DNA from: JAGVPT01 sp964642725
GTDB lineage: Bacteria > Bacteroidota > Ignavibacteria > UBA10030 > UBA8401
Assembly: GCA_964642725.1 (NCBI GenBank)
Contig: CAZXQG010000009.1
Coordinates: 1-64,000 of the forward strand
Direction of reading: 5' to 3'
DNA length: 64,000 nt
Positions 32,382 to 40,922 of this stretch are shown here, in pieces. Made by a program: the position numbers and the translations under genes. The notes beneath the pieces were generated by a model, which had not been told where the DNA came from, did not search any database, and worked only from the letters and a program-made list of their open reading frames with translations. Position 1 is the first letter of the stretch; each line of letters opens with the position of its first letter.

Positions 32382-33656
32382 ATGCCAAACCGAATCCACA
32401 AAATTTCTTCTAAAGAAATCTCTGCAACATATCAAAAGACTGTTCTTCCCAACGGCATTAGGATTGTCAGCGAAGAAATCTCCCACGTAAAATCCATTTC
32501 CATCGGCGTTTGGATTGATTCAGGTTCTCGAAACGAGACCGAGTCGACGAACGGTGTTTCCCATTTTCTCGAACACATGGTGTTCAAAGGGACCGAAAAC
32601 CGGTCAACGCAGCAAATCGCGCGGAGCCTTGAATCGGTCGGCGGTTACTTGAACGCGTTTACGACGAAAGAGCATACGTGCTATTATGCACGCGTGTTGG
32701 ATGAGTTCACCGAACTTGCCGTTGACGTCCTTGCCGACCTTGTTCAGTTTCCGCTTTTTCCGGAAAAGGAGATTGAAAAAGAGAAGTTAGTTATTCTTGA
32801 AGAGCTGAAAAATGCCGAGGATGATCCTGACGATCTTATCCACGATTATTTTGAAACGAGCATTTATGCCGGCCACAGTCTCCGTTTTCCCGTTCTTGGG
32901 TCTGCGAAGAATGTTTCCTCATTTAAGCGGAAAGATCTAACCGGTTATGTTCGTGAACGGTACACTTCCGGGAATATTGTGGTTGCCGCCGCCGGAAGTT
33001 TTCCACACCGGAAGTTTGTCGATCTTGTCCAGAAGTATTTTACATTGTATCGGAAATCCTCCGCTCAGCCCCAAGAATCGAAGATTTCCCGGACCAGGAA
33101 GCACACGCAGGAATTTCAAAAGCCAATTCAGCAGGCGCACATTTGCACAGGCACCGTCGGATACAGCGTTCATAGCAAACATCGCTTTCCGTCGCTGGTC
33201 ATGAACACGCTGCTCGGTGATGGCATGAGTTCGCGGTTGTTCCAGAACATTCGCGAGCGGTACGGTTTCGCGTATTCGGTCTATTCATTCCTTAACATGC
33301 TGCGTGACACGGGCTCATTTGGAGTATACCTTGGAACAGACAAGAAGCATATCCAGCAAGCCCTTGATTTAGTCTTTGCTGAACTCCGTTCGCTTAGAAC
33401 TAAGCCAATTCCTAAAGCTGAATTGCAGCGCACGAAAGCGCAGTTGAAAGGAAGCATGCTCCTTGGCCTCGAAAGCACTTCAGCCCGGATGATGCGTTTG
33501 GGAACCGGAGAATTGTATTTTGGCGAGTTTACTGAATTAGAAACGATTTCGCGGGAAATCGATTCTGTATCGGTGGACGATGTTTCCGAAGTTGCGCAAC
33601 AGCTAATTAAGGAAGACTCTTTTTCTACAATAATTTTTGCACCGGCTAAGAATTAA
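32382..33656 (+). CDS. M16-family zinc peptidase (processing-peptidase-like)
   Basis: 424 residues with the inverted zinc motif HFLEH at 61-65 (HxxEH) and the third ligand glutamate at about 140 (VILEELKNAEDDPDD). A glycine-rich GDGMSSRLFQNIRERYGFAYSVYSF segment follows in the second half, as in mitochondrial processing peptidase beta and bacterial PqqL-like proteins. There is no signal peptide, so it is probably cytosolic and degrades or processes peptides. A 28-bp gap separates it from the aminotransferase gene. Confidence 0.92.
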   Translation: MPNRIHKISSKEISATYQKTVLPNGIRIVSEEISHVKSISIGVWIDSGSRNETESTNGVSHFLEHMVFKGTENRSTQQIARSLESVGGYLNAFTTKEHTCYYARVLDEFTELAVDVLADLVQFPLFPEKEIEKEKLVILEELKNAEDDPDDLIHDYFETSIYAGHSLRFPVLGSAKNVSSFKRKDLTGYVRERYTSGNIVVAAAGSFPHRKFVDLVQKYFTLYRKSSAQPQESKISRTRKHTQEFQKPIQQAHICTGTVGYSVHSKHRFPSLVMNTLLGDGMSSRLFQNIRERYGFAYSVYSFLNMLRDTGSFGVYLGTDKKHIQQALDLVFAELRSLRTKPIPKAELQRTKAQLKGSMLLGLESTSARMMRLGTGELYFGEFTELETISREIDSVSVDDVSEVAQQLIKEDSFSTIIFAPAKN

Positions 33657-33684
33657 CCTATCGTTGGTTCAGAGATAAGGACGC

Positions 33685-35133
33685 ATGATTACAACGCGAG
33701 ATTTAAATTCAGATTTGTTGAGCGCGGAGTATGCCGTTCGCGGGCCTATTGTGAACCGGGCTCAGCAGCTTGAAGAGCAGGGAAGAAAGATTATTTATTG
33801 CAACATTGGAAACCCGCAAGCGTTGAAGCAAAAGCCGCTGACATACCTTCGTCAGATCCTGAGTCTCGTCGAATATCCGGATTTATTGCGACACAAAGAC
33901 TCGACGGCGCTTTATCCTGCCGATGTCTTGGAAAAAGCAAAATGGATTCTCGCTCAGCATCCCCACGGAACGGGCGCGTATACCCAGAGTGCAGGAATTC
34001 CATTCATCAGAAAAGCAGTTGCCGAGTTCATTCAACGGCGCGATGGAATTCCTTCGAACACTGATCACATTATTCTCACGGACGGGGCGAGCAAAGGAGT
34101 GCAATCATTGCTGCTCGCGTTGATCAAGGATTCGAATGACGGAGTGATGATTCCTATTCCGCAGTATCCTCTCTATAGTGCGACGATTGCTTTATATGGC
34201 GGAAAGCAGATCGGTTATTTTCTGGATGAAGAGAACCGCTGGCAATTGAGCGAGAGGGCGCTGACGGAAAGCATTACCGAAGCGGTTCGCCGCGGAATCC
34301 ATCCGGTTGCCATTGCCGTTATCAACCCAGGCAACCCGACCGGTGCCGTCCTTTCGTATGAGAATATCAGAATGATCGTTGACTTCGCGCGCAAACACCG
34401 TCTAACGATTTTGGCTGACGAGGTCTACCAGGAAAATGTATACGGAAAAGAATGCAAGTTTTATTCTTTCGCGAAAGTACTGCACGACATGCACGAACGA
34501 GATGTTTCCCTTATCAGCTTTCATTCAGTGTCGAAAGGTTTGCTGGGTGAATGCGGCCATCGCGGCGGTTATGCCGAATTCCGGAATATTCCGGATGAGG
34601 TGTTGTCGGAACTCGTTAAGCTGCAGTCAATCAGTTTGTGTTCCAACGTTCCCGGACAAATTGCAACATACGTGATGGTTTCTCCTCCGCGGCCCGATGA
34701 AGAAAGCTACGAACTCTATACACGTGAATTGAATTCTGTTTTCTCTGAGCTAAAATTAAAGGCGGAGATGCTTGGTAGTCAAATCAACGGAATCAAAGGG
34801 ATGTCGGTGACGATTCCGGATGGTGCGATGTATGCATTCGTGAAGTTTGAGCTTCCATCGGACCCCCACATTGACGTACAGGCGATGTCGGTCGAACAGC
34901 AGCGCGAATATGAGGCCAAGCGCGACACGGAATACTGCCTTGCATTTCTTGAAGAAACCGGCATTTGTGTCGTTCCGGGTTCGGGCTTCGGTCAAGTTCC
35001 CGGTACGCTTCATTTTAGGACGACGTTTCTTCCGCCGAGAGATGAAATTGAAGAGGTCGCCGTGAAGCTGAAAACATTCCACGAGAGGTATTGTGAAAAA
35101 CTCGCACACGCCGAAGAAAAAGTCGTCTCATAG
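33685..35133 (+). CDS. Alanine-type PLP aminotransferase (class I/II)
   Basis: 482 residues, PLP fold type I. INPGNPTGAVLS, ILADEVYQENVY (Asp-Tyr pair) and SFHSVSKGLLGECGHRGGY, with the PLP-binding lysine in SVSKG, match the alanine transaminase subgroup. So does the N-terminal IYCNIGNPQALKQKPLTYLRQ in eukaryote-like ALT. It would interconvert alanine and 2-oxoglutarate with pyruvate and glutamate. It precedes nuoG by 43 bp, so it may be co-transcribed with the NADH dehydrogenase genes. Confidence 0.9.
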   Translation: MITTRDLNSDLLSAEYAVRGPIVNRAQQLEEQGRKIIYCNIGNPQALKQKPLTYLRQILSLVEYPDLLRHKDSTALYPADVLEKAKWILAQHPHGTGAYTQSAGIPFIRKAVAEFIQRRDGIPSNTDHIILTDGASKGVQSLLLALIKDSNDGVMIPIPQYPLYSATIALYGGKQIGYFLDEENRWQLSERALTESITEAVRRGIHPVAIAVINPGNPTGAVLSYENIRMIVDFARKHRLTILADEVYQENVYGKECKFYSFAKVLHDMHERDVSLISFHSVSKGLLGECGHRGGYAEFRNIPDEVLSELVKLQSISLCSNVPGQIATYVMVSPPRPDEESYELYTRELNSVFSELKLKAEMLGSQINGIKGMSVTIPDGAMYAFVKFELPSDPHIDVQAMSVEQQREYEAKRDTEYCLAFLEETGICVVPGSGFGQVPGTLHFRTTFLPPRDEIEEVAVKLKTFHERYCEKLAHAEEKVVS

Positions 35134-35176
35134 TAGCGCTCAGCAGAAATCCAAAAGAACAAACGTTTAGACAGCG

Positions 35177-36850
35177 ATGGCAAAAATCACAATAGATGGA
35201 AATCAATTCGAGGTTGACAGCAAGAGGACAGTTATAGAAGCCGCCAGGGAGAACGGCATCTCCATCCCGCATTTCTGCTGGCATCCGAAACTTTCCGTGT
35301 CGGGTAATTGCAGGATGTGTTTGGTTGAAGTTGAGAAAATGCCGAAGCTTGCGATCGCATGTTCGACGCAGGTAGCAGAGGGAATGGTTGTTCATACAAA
35401 AAACGACCGCGTTATTAATGCGCGTGAAGCGGTCATGGAATTTCTTCTTATCAACCATCCCCTCGATTGCCCTATTTGCGACGAAGCGGGCGAGTGCAAG
35501 CTTCAGGATTATGCATACAAGCACAGTTCCGGCTACAGCCGGTTTCAAGAGGACAAAGTCCACAAACCGAAGCGTGTCGAGATCGGTCCGCGAGTGATGT
35601 TTGATGCTGAACGATGTATCCTTTGTTCGCGCTGCGTTCGTTTTTGCGACGAAGTCGCCGGCGTTCATCAATTGCAGTTTGTCGAACGCGGCGACCATAC
35701 AGTGATTGAGACGTTTCCCGGCGAGTCGCTTGACAACCCGTATTCGATGAATGTTGTAGACATTTGCCCCGTCGGTGCTCTGACCAATCGCGATTTCCGG
35801 TTCAAAGCGCGCGTGTGGGAGATGTCGTTTACGGAGAGCGTGTGTCAAGGATGCGCCCGCGGATGTAATATTGAAGTCGGCGTTCGCAATAATGAAATAC
35901 TCCGGCTTACGCCGCGACGCAACGAGGAGGTCAACAGCTACTGGATGTGCGACCATGGAAGGATGGACACATTTAAGTCTGTCAATGCAGGGACGCGCAT
36001 AAAGGCTCCTATGGTTCGGAGAGACGCTGTGTTGGTCGAGGTCGATTGGGATGAAGCGATTGCAAAGCTTGCATCGGAATTGAAATCGTTCAAGAAATCA
36101 GAAGTTGCCGTTCTCGGCTCGGCTTTTGCGACGAATGAAGACAACTATGCTTTTCAGAGGTTTGCGAAGGAAATTTTGGGGACAAAGAATATAGATTTCA
36201 TGCCTCACATTATTGAAGGGGACGAAGACAAGATTTTGATTCGTGCCGATAAGACACCGAACAGCATCGGAGCGAAAGCAGTCGGCGTTGCTCCGGCCGA
36301 AGGGGGAATGGGTTTCCAGGAAATTATTCGCGCCATTAAAGAAGGGAAAATTAAGGCTCTCTATGCTCTCGAAGACGACATTGCAGCTGCACCGGAGATA
36401 GCCGATGCCCTCGCGAAGCTTGAATTTTTTGCCGTTCATGCATCAAACGAATCTACGACAACGGACCTTGCCGATGTTGTACTGGCAAGCTCAACGTTCG
36501 CTGAAAAAAACGGGACGGTAACAAATTTCCAGGAGAGGGTCCAGCGTATTCGGCCTGCTGTAACGACGCTTGAACAAGATCGTGCACTGGATGGGTTCGA
36601 GACAAGCCGGTGGGACAGATTTGCTGCGCCGAATGACAGCTGGGGAAAAGGGCCGCGCCGCGATGCACGCCCGTCGTGGAAGATTGTTACAATCCTCGCC
36701 ATGCTGATGGGCGCGAAATTCAAATATAATTCATCGGAAGAAGTCTTCAGCGATATCGCCCAGAAGATTGACAGCTTCAAAGGACTATCGTATCTTAAAA
36801 TTGGAAGCAAAGGCGCTCCGTTAAAAATGAAAACCGTCGTTGCAGGGTAA
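35177..36850 (+). CDS. nuoG: NADH-quinone oxidoreductase subunit G
   Basis: 557 residues. The N-terminal 2Fe-2S ferredoxin domain has C-X10-C-X2-C spacing in HFCWHPKLSVSGNCRMC and a later CS. It is followed by the His/Cys 4Fe-4S segment NHPLDCPICDEAGECKLQD, a CILCSRCVRFC cluster site, CPVGAL, and the CQGCARGCN motif of the molybdopterin-like domain. It feeds electrons from the NADH module to the Q module. It is shorter than E. coli NuoG (about 900) because the C-terminal molybdopterin-like region is reduced. It leads nuoH and nuoI. Confidence 0.93.
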   Translation: MAKITIDGNQFEVDSKRTVIEAARENGISIPHFCWHPKLSVSGNCRMCLVEVEKMPKLAIACSTQVAEGMVVHTKNDRVINAREAVMEFLLINHPLDCPICDEAGECKLQDYAYKHSSGYSRFQEDKVHKPKRVEIGPRVMFDAERCILCSRCVRFCDEVAGVHQLQFVERGDHTVIETFPGESLDNPYSMNVVDICPVGALTNRDFRFKARVWEMSFTESVCQGCARGCNIEVGVRNNEILRLTPRRNEEVNSYWMCDHGRMDTFKSVNAGTRIKAPMVRRDAVLVEVDWDEAIAKLASELKSFKKSEVAVLGSAFATNEDNYAFQRFAKEILGTKNIDFMPHIIEGDEDKILIRADKTPNSIGAKAVGVAPAEGGMGFQEIIRAIKEGKIKALYALEDDIAAAPEIADALAKLEFFAVHASNESTTTDLADVVLASSTFAEKNGTVTNFQERVQRIRPAVTTLEQDRALDGFETSRWDRFAAPNDSWGKGPRRDARPSWKIVTILAMLMGAKFKYNSSEEVFSDIAQKIDSFKGLSYLKIGSKGAPLKMKTVVAG

Positions 36851-36883
36851 GATTTTCCCAACTTCACGTGGATTGCTGAAAGC

Positions 36884-37903
36884 ATGGAAATCATCGAACC
36901 GTTAGTAAAAATTGTTCTCATTTTTCTCATCAACCTTACGGTTGTTGCGTACCTTGTTTTGGTCGAACGGAGAGTGAGCGCTTTTATCCAGAATCGCATC
37001 GGTCCGAACCGTGTTGGTCCGGCCGGGTTATTTCAGCCTGTTGCCGATATCGTTAAACTATTTTTAAAAGAAGATATTGTCCCGAAGGCTGCAAATAAAT
37101 TCGTCCACAGCCTTGCTCCGATCATTTCACTCGTCGTTGCGATGACGACGTTCGCGGTGATCCCTTTCGGCAACACGATCCATCTGTTTGGCCGCGACAT
37201 CAAGCTGATGATTGCCGATGTGAATGTCGGAATCCTCTATCTCCTCGCATTGTCATCGATGGGAGTGTACGGCATTACGCTCAGCGGATGGTCTTCCAAC
37301 AATAAATACTCATTGTTGGGAGGGCTTCGCTCTTCCGCGCAAATGATCAGTTACGAACTTTCGATGGGGCTCGCCCTCATCGGCGTGCTGATGATTGCTG
37401 GGTCGTTGCAGTTAAATAAAATTGTTGAATCGCAGGCGCACGGCATGTGGTATTTTTGGCGGACACCGGTGAGTTTCATTACGTTTGTCATCGCATCGTT
37501 CGCCGAAACAAATCGCCTTCCGTTTGATTTGCCGGAAGCGGAGCCGGAACTTGTCGGCGGTTATCATACCGAGTATTCGGGGATGAAATTCGGGTTGTTC
37601 TTTCTGGCTGAATATGCGAACATGATCACGGCATCGGCGGTCATCACGACGCTGTATTTAGGCGGATGGCAGCTGCCGTTTGTCGGATATTTGGGCTTTT
37701 CAGACCTGACCATCAGTCTGCTTCAGGTGGCAGCGTTCGCCGTTAAAGTCGGGCTTGTGCTTCTCTTTTTCATTCTCGTTCGGTGGACGATTCCGCGTTT
37801 CCGGTACGATCAGCTGATGAATATCGGATGGAAAGTGATGCTTCCTCTTTCGCTTGCTAATATTTTAGTGACAGGTTTGTATTTTGTTTTGAGGATGAGT
37901 TGA
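36884..37903 (+). CDS. nuoH: NADH-quinone oxidoreductase subunit H
   Basis: A 339-residue membrane subunit that forms part of the quinone-binding chamber at the peripheral/membrane arm junction. Hallmarks are ERRVSAFIQNRIGPNRVGPAG near residue 30, YSLLGGLRSSAQMISYE, the ETNRLPFDLPEAEPELVGGYHTEYSGMKF loop, and a C-terminal LVRWTIPRFRYDQLM motif. It starts 33 bp after nuoG and is followed by nuoI after 21 bp. Confidence 0.96.
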   Translation: MEIIEPLVKIVLIFLINLTVVAYLVLVERRVSAFIQNRIGPNRVGPAGLFQPVADIVKLFLKEDIVPKAANKFVHSLAPIISLVVAMTTFAVIPFGNTIHLFGRDIKLMIADVNVGILYLLALSSMGVYGITLSGWSSNNKYSLLGGLRSSAQMISYELSMGLALIGVLMIAGSLQLNKIVESQAHGMWYFWRTPVSFITFVIASFAETNRLPFDLPEAEPELVGGYHTEYSGMKFGLFFLAEYANMITASAVITTLYLGGWQLPFVGYLGFSDLTISLLQVAAFAVKVGLVLLFFILVRWTIPRFRYDQLMNIGWKVMLPLSLANILVTGLYFVLRMS

Positions 37904-37924
37904 ACCGCAAAGGATAGCCGCAGA

Positions 37925-38422
37925 ATGGAACCGAGTAAAGTTGTTCGGAAGAAGGATCTGACAATCCTTGAAAGAATGTACATCCCGGAGATCGTGAAAG
38001 GGATGAGGCTCACGATCGCACAGATGTTCAGGCCAAAGTTTACTGTTCAATATCCGGAGAACAGATTTGTTCCTTCGGCTTCCTTCCGGGGCAGACCTGT
38101 TCTCGTAGAAGAAAACGGAACCGAACGCTGCGTCGCCTGCGGATTATGCAGCCGTGTCTGCCCGTCGCTTGCTATCGAAGTGCAAGCTGCCGAAACAAAA
38201 GACGAGAAAGAGCGGTACCCGGAAAAATTTGAAATCAATATGCTGCGGTGTATCTTTTGCGGGTTCTGCGAAGAGGTGTGTCCGGAAGAAGCGATCATCA
38301 TGAGCAAAGAATACGAGCTGGCGTTTTCAAACCAAAAAGACGCGTTGTTTGGAAAAGACAAACTGCTCGTTCCGATCGAGAAAGTTCAGGACCGGCTCGA
38401 TTTTCTGCGGGCTCATCGATAG
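37925..38422 (+). CDS. nuoI: NADH-quinone oxidoreductase subunit I
   Basis: A 165-residue ferredoxin-like subunit carrying the N6a/N6b 4Fe-4S clusters. Two CxxCxxCxxxCP motifs lie at residues 69-80 (CVACGLCSRVCP) and 109-120 (CIFCGFCEEVCP). It passes electrons from NuoG to the terminal cluster. The nuo run ends here with a weak hairpin (AATCAG/CTGATT, 38424-38442) and Ts. nuoA-F and nuoJ-N are not in the window. Confidence 0.96.
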   Translation: MEPSKVVRKKDLTILERMYIPEIVKGMRLTIAQMFRPKFTVQYPENRFVPSASFRGRPVLVEENGTERCVACGLCSRVCPSLAIEVQAAETKDEKERYPEKFEINMLRCIFCGFCEEVCPEEAIIMSKEYELAFSNQKDALFGKDKLLVPIEKVQDRLDFLRAHR

Positions 38423-38423
38423 G

Positions 38424-38455
38424 AATCAGCCGTCGACTGATTATTAATGTTTTTG
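38424..38455 (+). terminator. Weak terminator-like hairpin after nuoI
   Basis: AATCAG (38424-38429) pairs with CTGATT (38437-38442). The hairpin is followed by TATTAATG and then TTTTT. The stem is short, so termination is uncertain. Confidence 0.35.
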
Positions 38456-38528
38456 CTGTATGGGGATCCAATCTTTTAATTCTTAATTCATAATTTTTAT
38501 TTGTTCTTCTGCCAGAAGGGGGGCCTTC

Positions 38529-40067
38529 ATGTTATCAGTCGTTCTCAGCAGTGCAACCTACGGAATCAACGCCTATCTCATTGAAATAGAAACCAACATC
38601 GAAAACACAGTCCCGAATTTCTTCATGGTCGGGCTCCCGGATAACGCCGTAAAAGAAAGCCGGGAGCGGGTCGCCACAGCCATACGGAATTCTGGACTCG
38701 AGTACCCGAACAGGCGCATCACAATCAACTTGGCTCCGGCGGATGTCAAGAAAGAAGGGTCTTCGTACGACCTTCCGATTGCAGTTGGGATGCTTGCATC
38801 GAGCGGACAAGCGCGCGAAGACCTGCTGAAGAAATATATCATTCTCGGTGAACTTGCCCTTGACGGAAGCCTGCGTCCGGTCCACGGAGTGCTTCCTATC
38901 TCGGTTGAAATCAAGAAAAAGGGCTTTTGCGGAATCATACTTCCTAAAGAAAACGCACGTGAAGCGGCTATGGTCGAGGGGCTTGACGTATTCGGGGTCG
39001 CGAATCTTTCCGAAACGGTTTCGCTGCTGAACGACGAGCTTTCGATGTCGCCGCTGAAGATCAACATCGACGAGATATTTGCCGTCGCACAAAAATACCC
39101 GCTCGATTTCTCCGACGTGAAGGGGCAGGAGAATGTGAAGCGCGCGCTCGAAGTAGCCGCCGCCGGGGGCCATAACATTATCATGATCGGCCCGCCGGGT
39201 TCGGGCAAGACAATGCTCGCACGCCGGCTGCCGGGCATTCTACCGCCGCTGACTTTTGAAGAAAGTATTGAAACGACGAAGATCCACTCCGTTGCCGGAT
39301 TGCTTCCTCCAAATTCCGCATTAGTGGCGGCACGGCCTTTTCGCTCACCTCATCACACTATTTCGGATAGTGCTCTTGTCGGTGGAGGCACTATTCCGCA
39401 TCCGGGCGAAATATCACTCTCTCATCACGGCATCCTTTTCTTGGATGAGCTTCCGGAGTTTGCGCGGAACGTTTTGGAGGTAATGCGGCAGCCTCTCGAA
39501 GACGGAAAAGTGACCATCAGCCGATCAAAGATGTCGCTCGACTTCCCGGCGAATTTCATGCTCGTATGCGCGATGAATCCCTGCCCCTGCGGCAATTACG
39601 GCAATCCTCACCACGAATGCACCTGCACGCCGATGCAGATTCAAAAATACATGGCCAAGATCTCGGGTCCGCTTCTCGATAGGATCGATATCCACATTGA
39701 AGTGCCGGCAGTGAAAGTGGCGGAACTGAGCCAGAAGAGGCCCGGTGAGCCGTCGGATGTGATTCGTGCTAGAGTGATCTGCGCCCGCGAGCGGCAGGCG
39801 AAACGTTTTAAGAAAAGAACGGGCCTATTCTCGAACGCCGATATGCAATCAAAAGAGATCCATCAATTCTGCACGCTGGATTCCGACGGCGAGGTGTTAC
39901 TGAAGATGGCGATGACAAAGCTCGGACTTTCAGCGAGAGCATACGATAGGATTCTGAAAGTCGCGCGTACGATTGCTGATTTAGGAGGAAGCGATGAAAT
40001 TCGACCGGAACATTTGGGCGAAGCAATCCAATACCGAAGTTTGGACAGGAATTTGTGGATGAATTGA
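38529..40067 (+). CDS. comM: YifB/ComM-family Mg-chelatase-like AAA+ ATPase
   Basis: 512 residues. An N-terminal Lon-protease-like S5 fold (SSATYGINAYLIEIE, IVGLPDNAVKES-like VGLPDNAVKESRERV) precedes a magnesium-chelatase-type AAA+ domain. That domain has Walker A GPPGSGKTMLARRL, Walker B HGILFLDELPEF and FMLVCAMNPCPCG with a zinc-like cysteine cluster (CPCGNYGNPHHECTC). ComM is a hexameric helicase that promotes branch migration during natural transformation in proteobacteria. The same role here is inference. Confidence 0.93.
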   Translation: MLSVVLSSATYGINAYLIEIETNIENTVPNFFMVGLPDNAVKESRERVATAIRNSGLEYPNRRITINLAPADVKKEGSSYDLPIAVGMLASSGQAREDLLKKYIILGELALDGSLRPVHGVLPISVEIKKKGFCGIILPKENAREAAMVEGLDVFGVANLSETVSLLNDELSMSPLKINIDEIFAVAQKYPLDFSDVKGQENVKRALEVAAAGGHNIIMIGPPGSGKTMLARRLPGILPPLTFEESIETTKIHSVAGLLPPNSALVAARPFRSPHHTISDSALVGGGTIPHPGEISLSHHGILFLDELPEFARNVLEVMRQPLEDGKVTISRSKMSLDFPANFMLVCAMNPCPCGNYGNPHHECTCTPMQIQKYMAKISGPLLDRIDIHIEVPAVKVAELSQKRPGEPSDVIRARVICARERQAKRFKKRTGLFSNADMQSKEIHQFCTLDSDGEVLLKMAMTKLGLSARAYDRILKVARTIADLGGSDEIRPEHLGEAIQYRSLDRNLWMN

Positions 40068-40090
40068 AATGGAATTTGAAAATGCGATAA

Positions 40091-40127
40091 AAACACCAAA
40101 GCCCCGGTGATCGGGGCTTTAGTGTTT
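40091..40127. terminator. Bidirectional intrinsic terminator
   Basis: An extended hairpin, AAACAC-C-AAAGCCCC and GGGGCTTT-A-GTGTTT around a GGTGATC loop, between the convergent comM and the small secreted-protein gene. The T/A-rich outer arms would serve as U-runs on both strands. Confidence 0.75.
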
Positions 40128-40154
40128 GGTTGCCGTTATTTTGTGCATCGTTAA

Positions 40155-40583
40155 TTAGTCGATATGCGCTGCGAGAAGCTTTTGTTCTAACTGCTCGGCA
40201 ATCTGCCTGAAGAGATATTCATGATCAACCGCGGGAGAAACCGGAGTTATCTGAATATTCGAACTGTAGGTCAGATACATGCTTGCTAAGCGGGCTTTGT
40301 AACTGATCGCTACATCTTTATTATCCCGCGCGACTTCATCCAGTTCGTTCCCGAGACGAGAATAGTCCAAGTCTGGAAAACGATTTTTGTACAGCACCAC
40401 GGTGTAGATCGTCGATTCAACGATACCCGGGATATCGCTTTGCAGAGAGCTTTCAAAGACCTTGAACGTTCGTTCATGGTTTAGTGTTTTGCTTTCAGCT
40501 CCATCCGTCTGTGCTGATGCAGTGAAAGCAAAAATTAATACGGCAGCCAATGTAGTTGTTGCTGCTCTGATGCCTGTCTTCAT
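40155..40583 (-). CDS. Small secreted protein (unknown)
   Basis: 142 residues with a signal peptide (TTTLAAVLIFAFTASAQ) and a mature helical part of about 118 residues. It contains no cysteine and no motif I recognise. A patch of charged/aromatic residues (VVLYKNRFPDLDYSRLGNELDEVARDNKDVAISYKARLASMYL is the longest ordered region) suggests a helical bundle. It has an excellent ribosome-binding site (AAGGAGG, 6 bases before ATG), unlike most genes here, so it may be highly expressed. It stands alone between terminator and repeat. Confidence 0.75.
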   Translation of the reverse strand: MKTGIRAATTTLAAVLIFAFTASAQTDGAESKTLNHERTFKVFESSLQSDIPGIVESTIYTVVLYKNRFPDLDYSRLGNELDEVARDNKDVAISYKARLASMYLTYSSNIQITPVSPAVDHEYLFRQIAEQLEQKLLAAHID

Positions 40584-40922
40584 AACTTCCTCCTTTTATT
40601 TGGTTAGCTATTTAGTTACAAGCCGCATGCCAATCTATTAAACCTCGATTCTGGGCAGGAAAGTGCAATAAATTGCTTTGAGCTTAAAACAAATCGGTGC
40701 CACTAAATTGCATTTCGAATTATTAGCGTGCGTGTAACTCAGTGAAGAGGAAAGGATTACGAGAAAAATGGCAGAAGTGGCTATTTGCTGAAGTGTGGCA
40801 GTGATTGAGGTATTGCAATTCGAATGAGAGGGCCTCTCGCAAAGCCGCGAAGTCGCCAAGCTTTATTTTTCATCTTTCTTTGCCGCCTTTGCGTCTTTGC
40901 GCGAGCATCTTTGGGCTGGCGT
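40584..40922. other. Intergenic region with one inverted repeat
   Basis: 339 bp between two minus-strand genes. It holds the GCAAAG-type inverted repeat near 40836-40905 and AT-rich sequence upstream of the small secreted-protein gene. I see no gene. Confidence 0.5.
40836..40905. repeat. Inverted GCAAAG/CTTTGC intergenic repeat
   Basis: The left arm, rich in GCAAAGCCGCGAAGTCGCCAAG, and the right arm CTTTGCCGCCTTTGCGTCTTTGCGCG form a long imperfect hairpin just downstream of the NtrC-type gene. Such CGCAAAG-rich extragenic repeats are common in environmental Bacteroidetes/Chlorobi genomes. I see only one copy here. It may end transcription of the two-component operon. Confidence 0.6.

Noticed and set aside
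35015..35956. 313-codon open frame antisense to the aminotransferase and nuoG
   Set aside because: It is the complement of well-supported genes with clear domains; its protein has no recognisable motif.
38535..39238. Long antisense frames within comM
   Set aside because: Mirror of the ComM coding pattern; no independent evidence.
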